Source of the DNA: Bradysia coprophila
Taxonomy: Eukaryota; Arthropoda; Insecta; Diptera; Sciaridae
DNA: 64,000 nt
Assembly: GCF_014529535.1 (NCBI RefSeq)
Contig: NW_023504022.1
Coordinates: forward strand, 9,611,028 to 9,675,027
Reading direction: 5' to 3'
Made by a program: the position numbers and the translations under genes. How positions within the stretch are numbered: the first letter of the stretch is position 1; each line of letters opens with the position of its first letter. The notes under the pieces were generated by a model. That model was not told the DNA's origin, searched no databases, and saw only the letters and a program-made list of their open reading frames with translations. Positions 46,976 to 57,775 of this stretch are shown here, piece by piece.

Positions 46976-48640
46976 CAACTAATAAACTTTCAAAAGACAA
47001 CAAACGAGAAATAAAAGACAAAAATTTAAAGAAAATAAATAAATAAAATAACTAAACAAAATGCTATGCAAACTCTCTTGTTCACGAAAATTAATTTACA
47101 ACCACATACGCGCCATGGAGTACTTAAAAGATAATCAGGTTGTGTACACATCAGAAAGAAACACGTAAAATTTAGGATTGTCACGAGATGGTGTAATGAA
47201 GCTTTGACAAGTTACATAGAATAAAAAAGAAAAGAATTTAAACTAAAATCCAGACAATAGACACATAAATCTTTACCAATTTTCTGGTCAACAGTTTTTC
47301 TCAATGATGGTCACTATACACACTCAACGCACTCGAAGCGATATTATATTCACTTGAAGTAGTTTATAACCGTTTTCCTCGATCAACGGAAATCCACAAA
47401 ACATCGACTAGTCACGATAAATCTCAACCACGGACTGAACACGAATACAAAATGTTGATGTTGATTTACATAGATGACCACATGAAATATACCGACAGTG
47501 GAATTAAGAGTAAAAGAAACTCAGGTGAAAATAGATAGAGATGCTACACTGTTATTATTGCGTTTGATCGAGAGTAAATGATCGCTTTTGAGTGCTAAAA
47601 AGCACCCATATATTGTGAGCTAAAAGCTTCGACGTTGTTTATACAAATGATTCTTATAATTTCTATTAATAAGCATAATCAAAACATAGTTCGTGTTGTT
47701 GATTGTTGACTTTATACACTCACTTACAGGCTTTCTAAATGAAAATTGGATCATCTGATTTATCGTGCGTTTCTTATAAAATTATTTTGTTATTGATAAA
47801 TGCGAAAATCAATCAGATTCAGAGTATAACAATTTTCAGAAAATCATGTTTACAGTAGACAACTGTGCAGTCAAGCGGTACATTGCGTATGGGTCTCGTA
47901 TGTTTTCTTTAAATAGTCTTCGAACTAACAAGAAAAATTAGAACAATGAGATGATGGACAACTATAATAATCCTAAAACAGTACACGTGATTGGATATTA
48001 TAAAGAAAATATTTATCCGCCCGGTCTCAACGTAATTAGCATTTTTGATGACTTTTTTCGGTATCAAAAGTTGTTTACATCACAAAAAGTTTGGCAAATG
48101 GAATGTACAAAACGAAATTTTAGCAATCTTACCTATTTGAAACGATAAGCCAGTTTTCAAAATGAAAATAATGAACAGAAATTAAGACAGTTCAGAAATT
48201 TATAATTGTGTAAACACTTTAGCCGCTTGTTTTACTATACTACTCATTATTACACACACAGCATCGCACCTTTTGTTCTAATTTTTGTTCTTCTTTAAAA
48301 TAAAACGTCAATGGATGAAGAATGACTGATCCATATGTCAACGGCTATAGAGACTATAGTTATAGTATAAACTGTTATGATCAGAGCGAGAGTTCTGACA
48401 ACCAGTTAATTAAAACTTGGAATATTTGTAATTGCATATTTTCATACTTGGTCCAACCTTTTGAGTGGGTCAGATCCCTTGACTGATTAGATTTTTATAC
48501 AGTCCTATTGTCTATTCTTAACATGAGCCTCGTAAATGAAAAATGAAACTCGTGCGAATTCACACTAGTTGTAAGTTCATCTTTTTCTTTGCTTTCGTTT
48601 TTTGGGAATACATGTTATGAAGAAACCAGACCGAAATTCT
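46976..48640. other. gene-free stretch
   Basis: No gene found. The frame at 47951-48148 lacks splice partners or family resemblance. A noncoding first exon of the upstream-lying reductase could be somewhere here, but I cannot place it. Confidence 0.4.
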
Positions 48641-49350
48641 TTTAGGAATTACTTTCAGATTGTAAGTGTGATGTAACCCATCTTAAAAATTTGACCTCAA
48701 GAATTTCATTACCCGTCGAAAAAAAAAGTTTTTGGAAATCCATTGAGAATTACTTGAATTATTGCTTACAAGCAAGCTGGCCAAAATTCTTTTGGAAATA
48801 ACTCTAAGTTAAGTTTGATATATCCCATCTTCGAACCTTATATCAGGAATTCAGTTGCTCATCGAAATCAGTTGAGAATCGCTTACAAGGAATTTTGGTC
48901 ATACATGCATTTTTAATCATAGTGAACCGACATTTTCGAGTGATTTGTAGGTGGAGGTACAGAATTTTATTCTGCGTCGATCATAACAAAAATTTTTAAA
49001 ACCGGTCAAGAATTATCTAAGTTATCGTGGTAACAATGGTCACATACATTTTCTGTATTACTCCTATCTGACTTCTTCAATACTCTCCATCTACGAACTT
49101 AACCTCATTCTGCATCGATTACGACAAAAATTTTGAAAATCGGTCAAAAATTACTCAAGTTATCGTGGTAACAAGGAAAAACTTCTGTGAAGAATTACTC
49201 CTATCTTCCTTCTTCAATACTCTCCATCTACGAACTTAACCTAGAGAATTTCATTCTGCGTCGATCGCAACAAAAAATTGGAAAATAGGTCAAGAATTAT
49301 TCAAGTTATCGTGGTAACAATGGTCGCATACATTTGCTGTATTACTCCTA
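48640..49350. repeat. diverged tandem repeat, about 140-bp period
   Basis: The words TCTGCRTCGAT, ACAAAAAT, GGTCAARAATTA and AAGTTATCGTGGTAACAA recur with starts at 48971, 49109 and 49255. Older, more decayed units lie before 48971. A lone related unit is at 52730-52800. Confidence 0.8.
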
Positions 49351-49355
49351 TCTTT

Positions 49356-49505
49356 AGGGATGGGCGATAATGATTTTGATTATCGATGATCGATAATCGA
49401 TACACTTTTCTATCGGTAATTAATCGAAAAAATATCGATAATCGATAATTATTGATATTTTGATAATTATCAAAATATCGATATTTCGATAAATCAATTA
49501 TAAAT
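49356..49505. repeat. TATCGATAATCGATA-rich block
   Basis: AGGGATGGGCGATAAT leads into about 140 bp of overlapping ATCGATAATCGAT and ATATCGATATTT palindromes. The opening resembles a hAT-type terminus, but no matching right end was found. Confidence 0.55.
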
Positions 49506-49644
49506 CCATCATTACAAGTTAGACTTTTTGTACGACCACTTGGGTTGGCACAACTGACAGTTGCTTTTTGACACATTGTGTGGGCATAATATTACATAAT
49601 ATTACCTCATTGTTGATAAATAAAGCAAATTGGCTGTTAATTTT

Positions 49645-50822
49645 ATGATGAATCAAAAGTGTTGTGGTTGTGGAAGCATACAAAAATGGTGTGATTTTAC
49701 GAGAGATTGCTCATTATGGTCGGTCGCCACTGAATGTTTTAATATCGCTGTAAGTTACCTTTTGTACCACAGAAATGAGATTTGCAGTCCTTACTCTTCA
49801 AGCGGTTGAGTACTAACTCCAATTTAAAAGGAAAACAAACAATTACTTCCATTTGAACGGATATTTTGAATCAATGACTGATTCAAGAAGAAATCATCAG
49901 CAGTCTTCACTCTTGGATGCACTGCATAGCGCGTTGAAAATCAATCTCTTGAATAGATATCGCTCTAGCGATTTGAATCCATTCAACAGATGAAGGTGTT
50001 AGCCATCTTCAGGCTGAAAAAAAGAATCGCATAGCCAAATTCGTCTCAGAGCATTTCATGCAAAACAATGTATAGAATGTGACAAACATTGCTGTTATTT
50101 TCGTTCAATTCAGGATGGAAATGAAAGTAGCAGAATGATACGCAGAACGTGTAACATTCGTGTATTGAATCATGTCAGCAACAACGACACCAGCAATGAT
50201 TCTAGCGGTGCGTCTACATCACAAATGCCAGATCGTTCTACATCACGTTCCACACCAGGTTCTTCTACATTAAACACACAGGTACATTGTCATTCAAAGC
50301 GGCTTAGTAAGATGAACTTTCCAACAAATGTTATTGATCAAATCTTGACGTTGACTTACTATTTCGTTTAGTTTTCGCGAATGAACGTGATTAGCTAAAC
50401 AAATATCAACCATCAAAGGTAAAATCTATAAGCTCAAATAGATTGATATAAACTGATTCACTATAACATGACATTGAATTGCATGGAACTGTTGTATCGC
50501 TGTATCGATGACATTGAATGTTTTGTTCTAAACATTTTTGAAATCATTTCGTTCCAAACCGAATAATGAAAGCGATGAATCATCCGATCAAGACGTTATC
50601 GCTCTGCACACGGACACTGACTCACTCGCATCATCTTCTACAGCACGAGCATCGCCTCAATCAGATGGGAATGAGACGGGGGGCGATGAAAGTGCAGCAG
50701 CATCGGCAACAACATCGTCTTCGGCAACCACATCGCCTTCGGCCACATTGGTCTCGGATGACTCCAATCAAGACCATGTCGTCCCATTGTCTGCAAAATC
50801 ATCATCGTCTGCTCTATCATAG
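49645..50822 (+). CDS. hypothetical protein (tentative three-exon gene)
   Basis: Exon 1 (49645-49749) encodes a Cys-rich start, MMNQKCCGCGSIQKWC and on to ATECFNIA, and ends at GTAAGT. Exon 2 (50114-50281) follows TTCAATTCAG in phase 0 and becomes Ser/Thr-rich (SNDSSGASTSQMP). A third open stretch at about 50573-50822 is Ser/Ala/Asp-rich (SSDQDVIALHTDTDSLASSS), ends in TAG and is followed by AATAAA at 50830. The join between exon 2 and the third stretch is unresolved: the only acceptor I see has the wrong phase, and the third exon is open in a second frame as well. The Cys/Trp pattern could be a small zinc-binding fold, but I do not recognise a family. It could also be a decayed repeat product. 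Confidence 0.35.
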
Positions 50823-50829
50823 CCAAAGC

Positions 50830-50835
50830 AATAAA
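50830..50835 (+). terminator. polyadenylation signal after the tentative gene
   Basis: AATAAA lies eight bases past the TAG at 50820-50822, which supports transcription of the tentative gene. Confidence 0.4.
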
Positions 50836-51333
50836 AATACAAAGCAAACATCGAGCAGATTACAACTGCCACACATTCAGTCATAAACGGCGTCGCTCAC
50901 CTTTCTTTTTTAATCACCGTAAGAAGTTTTATCGTTCTACACAAAAACAACCTCGCAGAAAAGTGGAACAAGAAAAAAACATTTAATTATCAATTGAAAT
51001 TATGTTAGTTTTTATTGAAGTTTTTTTCTACTCCAATTTATCATACCAGAATGAAGTCGAGTGTACTGTTTTCATCGAAATGGTAAACTTTTATTCATCA
51101 AATACTTTCTTCAAAGTAAACCTCGGAAATTGACCCAAAAACTAGCCTTTCTTTTCTAACATTCTTCCTTTTGGCTTCAGATTAATGTCTAAAATTGCTT
51201 TTCTCTCCTCTTCTGTAAGTTCTCTGCATGAATTGGATTCACTCTGGCGTACTGTTCCAGAAATGAACTGATTTTTGAATCGTTTTCTGCAAGCACGACC
51301 GTACGTGCTGAATGTTAAACATCTGCCATTTAC

Positions 51334-51527
51334 CTCCCTGATAGTGATCCTCGATGTAGTTGATTATTCGACCAGATTCTGGGACAATAAGCGTTTCGTC
51401 TTGTAAAACCGGAATTTCTCCCTTCGGATTCAGTTCTAAAAACCATTGCGAATACAGCTCACCGTTCGTTACGTCTACTTCGTAGGCGGAAAAATTTAAT
51501 ATTTTTCTCGTAAAGAGCGAACAAGAT
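51334..51527 (-). pseudogene. GST (GDAP1-like) N-terminal domain relic
   Basis: Read on the minus strand, this encodes ALYEKNIKF, then (after a one-base shift at a run of five T near 51490) SAYEVDVTNGELYSQWF, ELNPKGEIPVLQDETLIVPES and GRIINYIEDHYQG. This is the thioredoxin-fold half of a glutathione-S-transferase-like protein, nearest in pattern to GDAP1-type GSTs (cis-Pro in EIPVL, then ES-x-x-I-I-x-Y-I-E). An acceptor-like TTCACAG lies before it and a GTAAAT donor after it. The frameshift and the absence of recognisable flanking exons argue for a dead fragment, though an assembly error in the T run is possible. Confidence 0.6.
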
Positions 51528-53102
51528 CTGTGAATTTAAGTTACATTATGCCCATTGATAGGTGCAGTAGTTAAGGGCAGCTTTTCGCGAAACTGAGCGA
51601 TAGTAGAAGTTTCGATAAGGACTTGGCTATCGATTCATATGAAAAAGTTTCATATTTTCATGATTTCAGCCAATTGTTTCGCTACACTAAGCATCTTTTT
51701 TCAAGGTGCTCTCGTACCGTTCAAGAGATACCTAGCAAGTGACAGGTTAAATTCAGGCCTTCGACATGTGCTTCTGTTATTATAGGCAAAGATTGTCGAT
51801 GCTACATCTTTAATTAGACGACTTTCCGATAGTGGCGATTGCCCCTCATTGGAAAATTTATGGAAAGCAACACCCCCGATGAAATGAGGGCGAATCAGAT
51901 ATCTAACATTGACTTTGGTCGGATTGAAGCTGAGAAAAATAATCTTGCATCCCATGGAAAAACCCAATTCGGCTCCTCTGACTTACGGTTCGACCTGCAC
52001 GCTAGAACTGAACTTTATCTGATTTGAGGATTAATGCGTTCCGTACTGAAACGCAAACCAGGGAGATCATACCGAAGCTTGCACGTCATACATTTTGATA
52101 ATTTTCTGCAAATTTCAAATCTGCACAAACTATTTTGAAGACATGGGAAAAAATGGAATTAAGTCAAAGTGAAATCATTGAGTCGAAACAAGGAACGCTT
52201 ATGCAAAAGTCCGTTGAAAATATTCAGCCAAAGTTACGTAACTAGTGACTAGATTATTATTCACGAGCGATTAAAATCGAATTGCTACAATCAGTGTGTT
52301 CTCTTTGCTCTAGTAAATTGTAATTAGTAGAGGTTCAAAGCATTAAAAATAGCTTAGTTCCAGTTACACTACTAGGGTTCGCAAATCGCAAAATTGATGT
52401 TCTACAATAATCCTGAAAGGGAAGTTAAAAAACTCGGTGAATTTGTGAGCCTAGCGAGTATTGTCACATACGGATGCGATTGTGTACCGAGTTTACGCAT
52501 CCTTATGTTACAATACTCTCTCAGCTCACAAATACACCTCGAATTTTGCAAAAATCCACTTTCCTCTCTAGTTATGTAAATAACTATTTCAATCATAGTG
52601 AACCTTTTGTGACCGATTCGATTTAATGTTCAACAGTGGGAAATCCTGTTCGATCCTGTTATTTAGGGATAACTTCCGAATCCTTGATCCCACATAGCCC
52701 ATCTTCGAACTTAATTTCGGGAATTTAATTCTGCGTTAAATATAACAAAGTTTGTCGAAATCGGTTAAAAATTACTCAAATTATCGTGTTTACAAGGAGA
52801 AAAAGGTTACTAACAATTATGTTTTTCATAACATTTCATACGAACTTGGTTACTAACATTTTAGGGTATTTTCGTAAGACCCTGATTTACAGTCAAGGGA
52901 ATGAGACAAGTAAAACAACTGGTCCAAATTTTATTTCCTTATCTCTCAACAGTCTATAGACTGTTTCAATGAGAGAAAAGCAAATATAAATCAGACCATC
53001 AATGGCATCGGCATGTGTCAAAATAATATATGGAAAAATGCAATGATAAGACCAGCAAGGCAAGTTATAATTAACTGGTCTTCGATATTTTCGCTGTGAT
53101 CG
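51528..53102. other. gene-free stretch
   Basis: No supported gene. The 88-codon minus frame at 51701-51967 has no recognisable family. One old unit of the 140-bp repeat lies at 52730-52800. Confidence 0.45.
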
Positions 53103-53266
53103 TCTGCACCTAAGAGTAATTTTACCTAGAGAGGTTTGTACGACGAAATATGGTCCCAACATCAGTTTGTATAAGATACGCATTTCGTATATTTTACACC
53201 AATACATGTATGTATCGACGCTTTTGATAGTTCCTCTCTCCGTATAATTACTCTTAGGTCTACACA
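53103..53266. mobile_element. MITE-like inverted repeat element
   Basis: CACCTAAGAGTAATTTTAC and AGAGAGG pair with CCTCTCT and ATAATTACTCTTAGGT. The loop of about 100 bp shows no coding sequence. Confidence 0.7.
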
Positions 53267-53298
53267 GTGTTAACTAAGAGTGATTTCGGATCAGTTAA

Positions 53299-53540
53299 AC
53301 AACTCAATAGCTCAGTGGGTAAGTCAAGACTTCACATTTAATTATTGAATTGCCAGTTCTGGGTTCGAAACTTAACCGCAACACGCTTCATCAGGTTGTT
53401 GTCCATTATAATTACATCTGATTGAATCGGCTATTAGGTTGAGTCTTGGATTTAGTACCGATAACGTCTCTTTGTGTTACATGTAATTGTTCGCTGGTAA
53501 TGTCATTCAGTCAGTAAGCCGAAAAGGCCATTGCAGATCC
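53299..53540 (+). mobile_element. tRNA-derived SINE, copy 2
   Basis: The head has a good pol III A box (TAGCTCAGTGGGTAAG) and B box (GGGTTCGAAAC) at tRNA spacing. It is followed by the family body CATCTGATTGAATCGG, GATAACGTCTC, GTAATGTCATTCAGTCA shared with 26096-26362. The secondary structure of a full tRNA is not preserved, so it is a SINE rather than a tRNA gene. Confidence 0.85.
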
Positions 53541-54006
53541 ACATATAAAATTCATAGATCTATTTTCATTCAAACATTTTTGACATTGGCTTCAAGGCCA
53601 CTTAAATTCAATTAATCTTTGCTGTCCGTTAACACTGTACAGAGTGTTCACGGAGAACGATTTGTGAACTGCAAAGAATCAGTGAGTCATGCATCAAAAC
53701 TCGAGGAATTCACACCGTAAGTGCGGTCGAAATTCAAAATGGAAAGCACTGGAAATCTCGAATACGTCGTTGTGTAACACAGTGTGTTTGTGTGTTTTTT
53801 GTAGCAGAGTGTAGGTTAAGACGAGTGTAGTCAATGCAAAATTCTAGACTCGAATCTAGTCATTATTCAATGGCCGTTCTGATTAAATATCATCGCTATT
53901 AGCGAGGAGCTTAGAATTTCAGCCTCTCTACCACAACCATGCTTTTCGGCATAAATTACTGACTCCGTCAAATTACAAACTATTTCGCCCATTCCTCTGT
54001 TTCGAT
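53541..54006. other. gene-free stretch
   Basis: Spacer between the SINE and the DNA polymerase kappa 3-prime end. Nothing recognised. Confidence 0.5.
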
Positions 54007-54012
54007 TTTATT
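54007..54012 (-). terminator. polyadenylation signal of the polymerase gene
   Basis: AATAAA on the minus strand lies 100 nt past the stop of the DNA polymerase kappa frame. Confidence 0.6.
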
Positions 54013-54111
54013 CACTTTTAGCGCATACAAAATTCGAAAACAATTTCTTTAATCACAGTCTAATGAACGTAACGTTGTCAACAAAACTTACCATTTCCAT
54101 CGCTCCGCGCG

Positions 54112-56155
54112 TCAACTCGGTAATGTTGTTTTATAAAAGCTGTCCGAACTGTTCCCACTGATTGTAAAATCCGTTATTTTACGATGTCCATTCGAAGGAT
54201 TGATTTTCGATCTTTTTTTATCGTTCGAATTGTTACTCTTGGGACTTTTCCGTTTATTTTTGGTTAAACTTGAGGAATTGGTAGCACCATCGTCAATAGT
54301 TTCTAACGGCGATGATGTCGTGTCAGCCGTATTGGTCAAGCATTTCTCAACGTGGGATTCTAATCCGTTGTAAACGAAAAATTTTGTGCAACAAATCGGA
54401 CATTCGAATCTCGGTACGTCCTTCTTCTCCGTAACTTCCTTTGTGTTCAACTTCACCAGCAAATGATCGATTCTTCCCTGTTTTTTCTGTTTAGTTGATT
54501 GTAAAGATGTGGACACATTATTGTCATCTGTTTCCTCACCCGACGACTGTTCAAAATTTGATAGTCGAACTCCGAGCAATCTAATTGCCAGGTCCTTGCA
54601 TTCACTAGCAAGCGACTTGTAAATACCCCAGGCAGTCTCGAAAATAATATCTGCTTCGTTGGTGGCGGTTAGTAGACGTACTGCTCTGGTCTTCACTTGA
54701 AAATCGACGGTTTTTATCTTCAGTGTTACAGTCAGTGCTTTAAGGTCCTTTGAAATGAGCTCTCTTTCCAAGTCGCCGCATAGACTGTGACACAGTTTCG
54801 GGTCAATGTTTGTGTTCGAACCGGAAAAAGTCCGTTCCGAACTGATCGACTTTTGATTTTGATCGACGGCATCGGATGACACACTGAACCAAGAATTTCC
54901 AATGCCCAATGAAACAGCCAGCAGAAATGAAACCGTTGCCGGTTTGAATAGAAGGTTGATGACGCCTCGATGTTCCCACAAGTCTCCACAATTGAATATG
55001 TTGAGGCTGTTCAGCAATTGCTCGGTAACGTTACCAATGCCGGTAACTTTTCTAATCGGCAATTTGACGACAAATTCTTTAATGGCTTCGATCGTCGGAG
55101 GAAGATAGTATTGTCCGTTCGGTTTATTGATGTCTCCGCATATTTTGGCCAGTAAGCAATTGCAAGCAATTCCTAAGCAAGTAAATGGCAGAGAATCAAG
55201 CGAAATACCAAATTCTATGGGAAAGGAGTTAACATACCCGCACTCGCAGTTAGTTTGGTTTTATCGAAGATCTTGTCGCGTATTTCTTGAGTAACTTCCT
55301 CCTCCGTGACCATTTCCGCGTCCGATCTCAAACCGTTTTCATTCTCCAAATACTCTGTGATGTCCAAATAAGCCTCGTCCAACGACACCGACGAGAAATT
55401 CGGATCGTACAGTCGGAAGACTTCGTGAATCTCCTTGCTAATTCTCCCGTATTTGTCGAAATTGGTTGGAACAATAACCAACTGCGGACACAATTTTCTT
55501 GCAATGAATCCCGGCATTCCAGCTCGTACACCGAATTTCCTTGCCAAGTAATTTGATGTAGACAGCATAGATTCTCCACCTACTGCCATGGGTACATTGC
55601 TGTGGAAAACAATGATCCGACTCTCTAGTCTCTGTAACCTTTGACATCGATCGAATTACCTCAATGTGGGATCGTCTCTCATTTCAACAGCCGCATAATA
55701 AGCATCCATGTCCACATGAACAATAGTCCGACCTAAGACTCTTTCGAATTCCATTTTCTTTGCCATTTTGTCCATCTAAACGGAGTCGGACGGAATGCAT
55801 ATTAGGCCTAACATAAGATCTCGTGACTATTCATCATTTTGTTTACCACTAGCGTTGAATTCACAATTTGTTCGCTGGTCAAATTGTTGAACGATTCCTG
55901 GATGTGCTGTATGCGAACATTTAGTTTGTCCTGTTGATTCTGCTGGTGCATGTAATATTTGCTTCCTTTGGACGCTTCTTCGATGATTTGGTTGATTCGT
56001 TGAACATCAAGACCTTCCATGCCAGCTTTTGTGTCATTTAATGCCATTCTCTTTAGTCCAACACCATGGTTTATTTGTGGGCCGGTGGATGCTACCGGCG
56101 GCAGGTGATATTCGTGGACTTCATCGGTCACTTTCTCATCGATCGATTTTAGCAT
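54112..56155 (-). CDS. Polk: DNA polymerase kappa (Y-family, DinB type)
   Basis: Four exons join in frame: 56155-55847, 55775-55660, 55599-55238, 55172-54112, giving 615 residues. Pol kappa is a translesion polymerase that extends past minor-groove adducts. Its own N-clasp is clear (residues about 35-70: LNDTKAGMEGLDVQRINQII, then EASKGSKYY), a feature that separates kappa from iota and eta. Catalytic acidic residues are in HVDMDAYYAAVEM (D125) and SLDEAYLDI (D216, E217). Later blocks are TASAGIA, KPNGQYYLP, LPIRKVTGIGNVTEQLL (helix-hairpin-helix) and SSERTFS with the little-finger region (KTVDFQVKTRA, RLLGVRLSNF). One UBZ-type C2HC zinc finger is at about 520-541 (CPICC ... HVEKC), where human kappa has two. 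Basic KNKRKSPK and KKRSK stretches follow. The final HRKITDFTI is only weakly like a PCNA-binding motif. Within the active-site domain, ACNCLLAK replaces the usual PNxxLAK. The ATG at 56155 gives the family-like start. Confidence 0.95.
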
Positions 56156-56690
56156 TTTGAATCTTTATTTATCGCCAATAACAGACACCAACTAGTCAAA
56201 TTTCTATAATTCCTGGCTTCGCACTTTGTTGCATATCAACTCAACACAAATTTATACGCACAAAATATCCGCTCCACACGAAACGCAAATTCAAAATATT
56301 ATGAAATTCGACACAAAAACTCCAGATAAGTTTTCTTCTTATTATATTTGGTGAACTGGAGAATATGGACGGCCAGTATATTGTAGTAGAGTGGTTTGGC
56401 TAACTATTGCTGGCGGCAATTATATTCAAATCAACTGTTCTCGTCTGCGATTGAGAATGCTTTTTAAAATAAAAACCTTTTTGATTGCCAACCCCACCCC
56501 ATGTCAAAGTTGAGCATTATGTAGCAGTTTGCCCCTTGCGGAAATGATCCATTACAAGAAGAATATTTTCGGTTCCTTTTACATGAAATCCTTTGTGATA
56601 TTAAACTTTCGCATCGGGCAGGCCATAAATCGGAATACTTGGGACGCTGCTACGTAATTCATTAATTCGGAAACAAGTTTTTTTTACTCG
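56156..56690. other. upstream region of the polymerase gene
   Basis: No clear TATA/initiator pair on the minus strand and no coding sequence. Confidence 0.45.
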
Positions 56691-56696
56691 TAAACT

Positions 56697-56842
56697 CAAA
56701 TTTGTGTTTTTTGAGCAACTTGGATCGGTAACCGTCTTTTTGACAATTATTGTAGTTTAATACCTCGCCTTCGGCTCTGATATATTAACTTTTAACTTCT
56801 GGAAGAATGAAGCTTCTTGCTCAAAAAACACAATTGAAGGTT
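56697..56842. repeat. palindrome with GC-rich centre
   Basis: TCAAATTTGTGTTTTTTGAGC pairs with GCTCAAAAAACACAATTGA. The centre, about 56762-56778, is ACCTCGCCTTCGGCTCTGA, a variant of the core found in the palindromes at 2.7, 17.5 and 21.5 kb. Confidence 0.75.
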
Positions 56843-57600
56843 GATTTGATCAGCATTACCTCATGTAATGGATTACTTTCGTAGCATGCAATGTAATATA
56901 TTATTACGTCATAGGCTGAATTATATCTTTGTTTTCTTATAGTTCGGTTCATTTTGTACATTCAGAGTGAAATTGTATAGTTGAAATGAAATTAGTGAGT
57001 GGCAGATACTTAACGACAGGAAAACTTTTCGATCAAATACTAAATACTATTGGTAGTAATAGTGAGCTAATAATTACCAACGGAAGTAAGGTACGGCAGA
57101 GTTTGCTTTGCAAGCACATCGTTAACCTCGAAGCAGAGCTATGCTCGAAGAAGCACAAATATAGATATAGGATGCATAAGACATAGTACAGAACATTAAG
57201 ATATCTCTATCCTTGGGATAGTATCCTGCTTCTGTCTAACATTATTTTCGTGTTTCTATAATTTCATCCTGAAGTTTGCTCTGAACTGTTTTATTTCAAC
57301 CTTAATTTCACTCGTAGAATTTCTAAATAATTTGTAAAAAAAATAATTAACATTTCACAGTTGCCAAGATTATCAACAGTTTTAACATCGAATCTATTAC
57401 TTCATTTGATCTAGAACACATATCATACAACCTGATTCGTTATAGTTTGTCGTTTATTTTTTGTAATTTAAAATGAAGATTTCAGTAAACTGCTGGTGAA
57501 ACTGACACAAACAATCTAGTTTTTATTGAAAGCTAACACATTTCTTCTGGAAACAAAAGTCGTATTTGAAAAAAAAAAGATTTTTTTAAAAAGATATTGC
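56843..57600. other. gene-free stretch
   Basis: The 66-codon frame at 56986-57186 lacks family resemblance or splice partners. A recurring TCTATTACTTCATTT word is at 57391. Confidence 0.45.
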
Positions 57601-57607
57601 GATCAAC

Positions 57608-57768
57608 CAACGCACTTCAAACAAAGTACTATTAATGACAGCTGCCAAATAGAGTACTATTTTGTATAAAATTTTATCCCCACTCTTTTTACAGTGTAAA
57701 ATTTTGTAAGGAGCACTGTCAAGTTTCAGTACCCTATTTAGAGTACCACTTTTGCTTGAAGTGCGTTG
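57608..57768. mobile_element. MITE, 161 bp, with 7-bp target duplication
   Basis: Termini CAACGCACTTCAAAC and GCTTGAAGTGCGTTG are flanked by the direct repeat GATCAAC at 57601-57607 and 57769-57775. The interior shares GACAGCTGCCAAATA and ACTGTCAAGTTTCAGTACC with the 21304 copy, in reverse orientation. The extra 38 bp are a TAAAATTTTAT ... GTAAAATTTTGTA segment. Confidence 0.9.
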
Positions 57769-57775
57769 GATCAAC

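Noticed and set aside
49356-49505. Cluster of TATCGATA sites as a DREF-type regulatory element
   Set aside because: The whole block is repetitive ATCGAT sequence starting with a transposon-like end, and no promoter is adjacent.
50566-50886. 106-codon plus-strand frame rich in His, Gln and Arg
   Set aside because: It is the shifted frame of the Ser/Ala-rich tail of the tentative gene and runs past the poly(A) signal.
51701-51967. 88-codon minus-strand frame upstream of the GST relic as its missing exon
   Set aside because: It does not match any GST N-terminal segment and has no suitable donor in phase.
53299-53375. A tRNA gene, because of good A and B boxes
   Set aside because: Acceptor and anticodon stems do not pair, and the sequence continues into a repeat body shared with 26096-26362. 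It is a SINE head.
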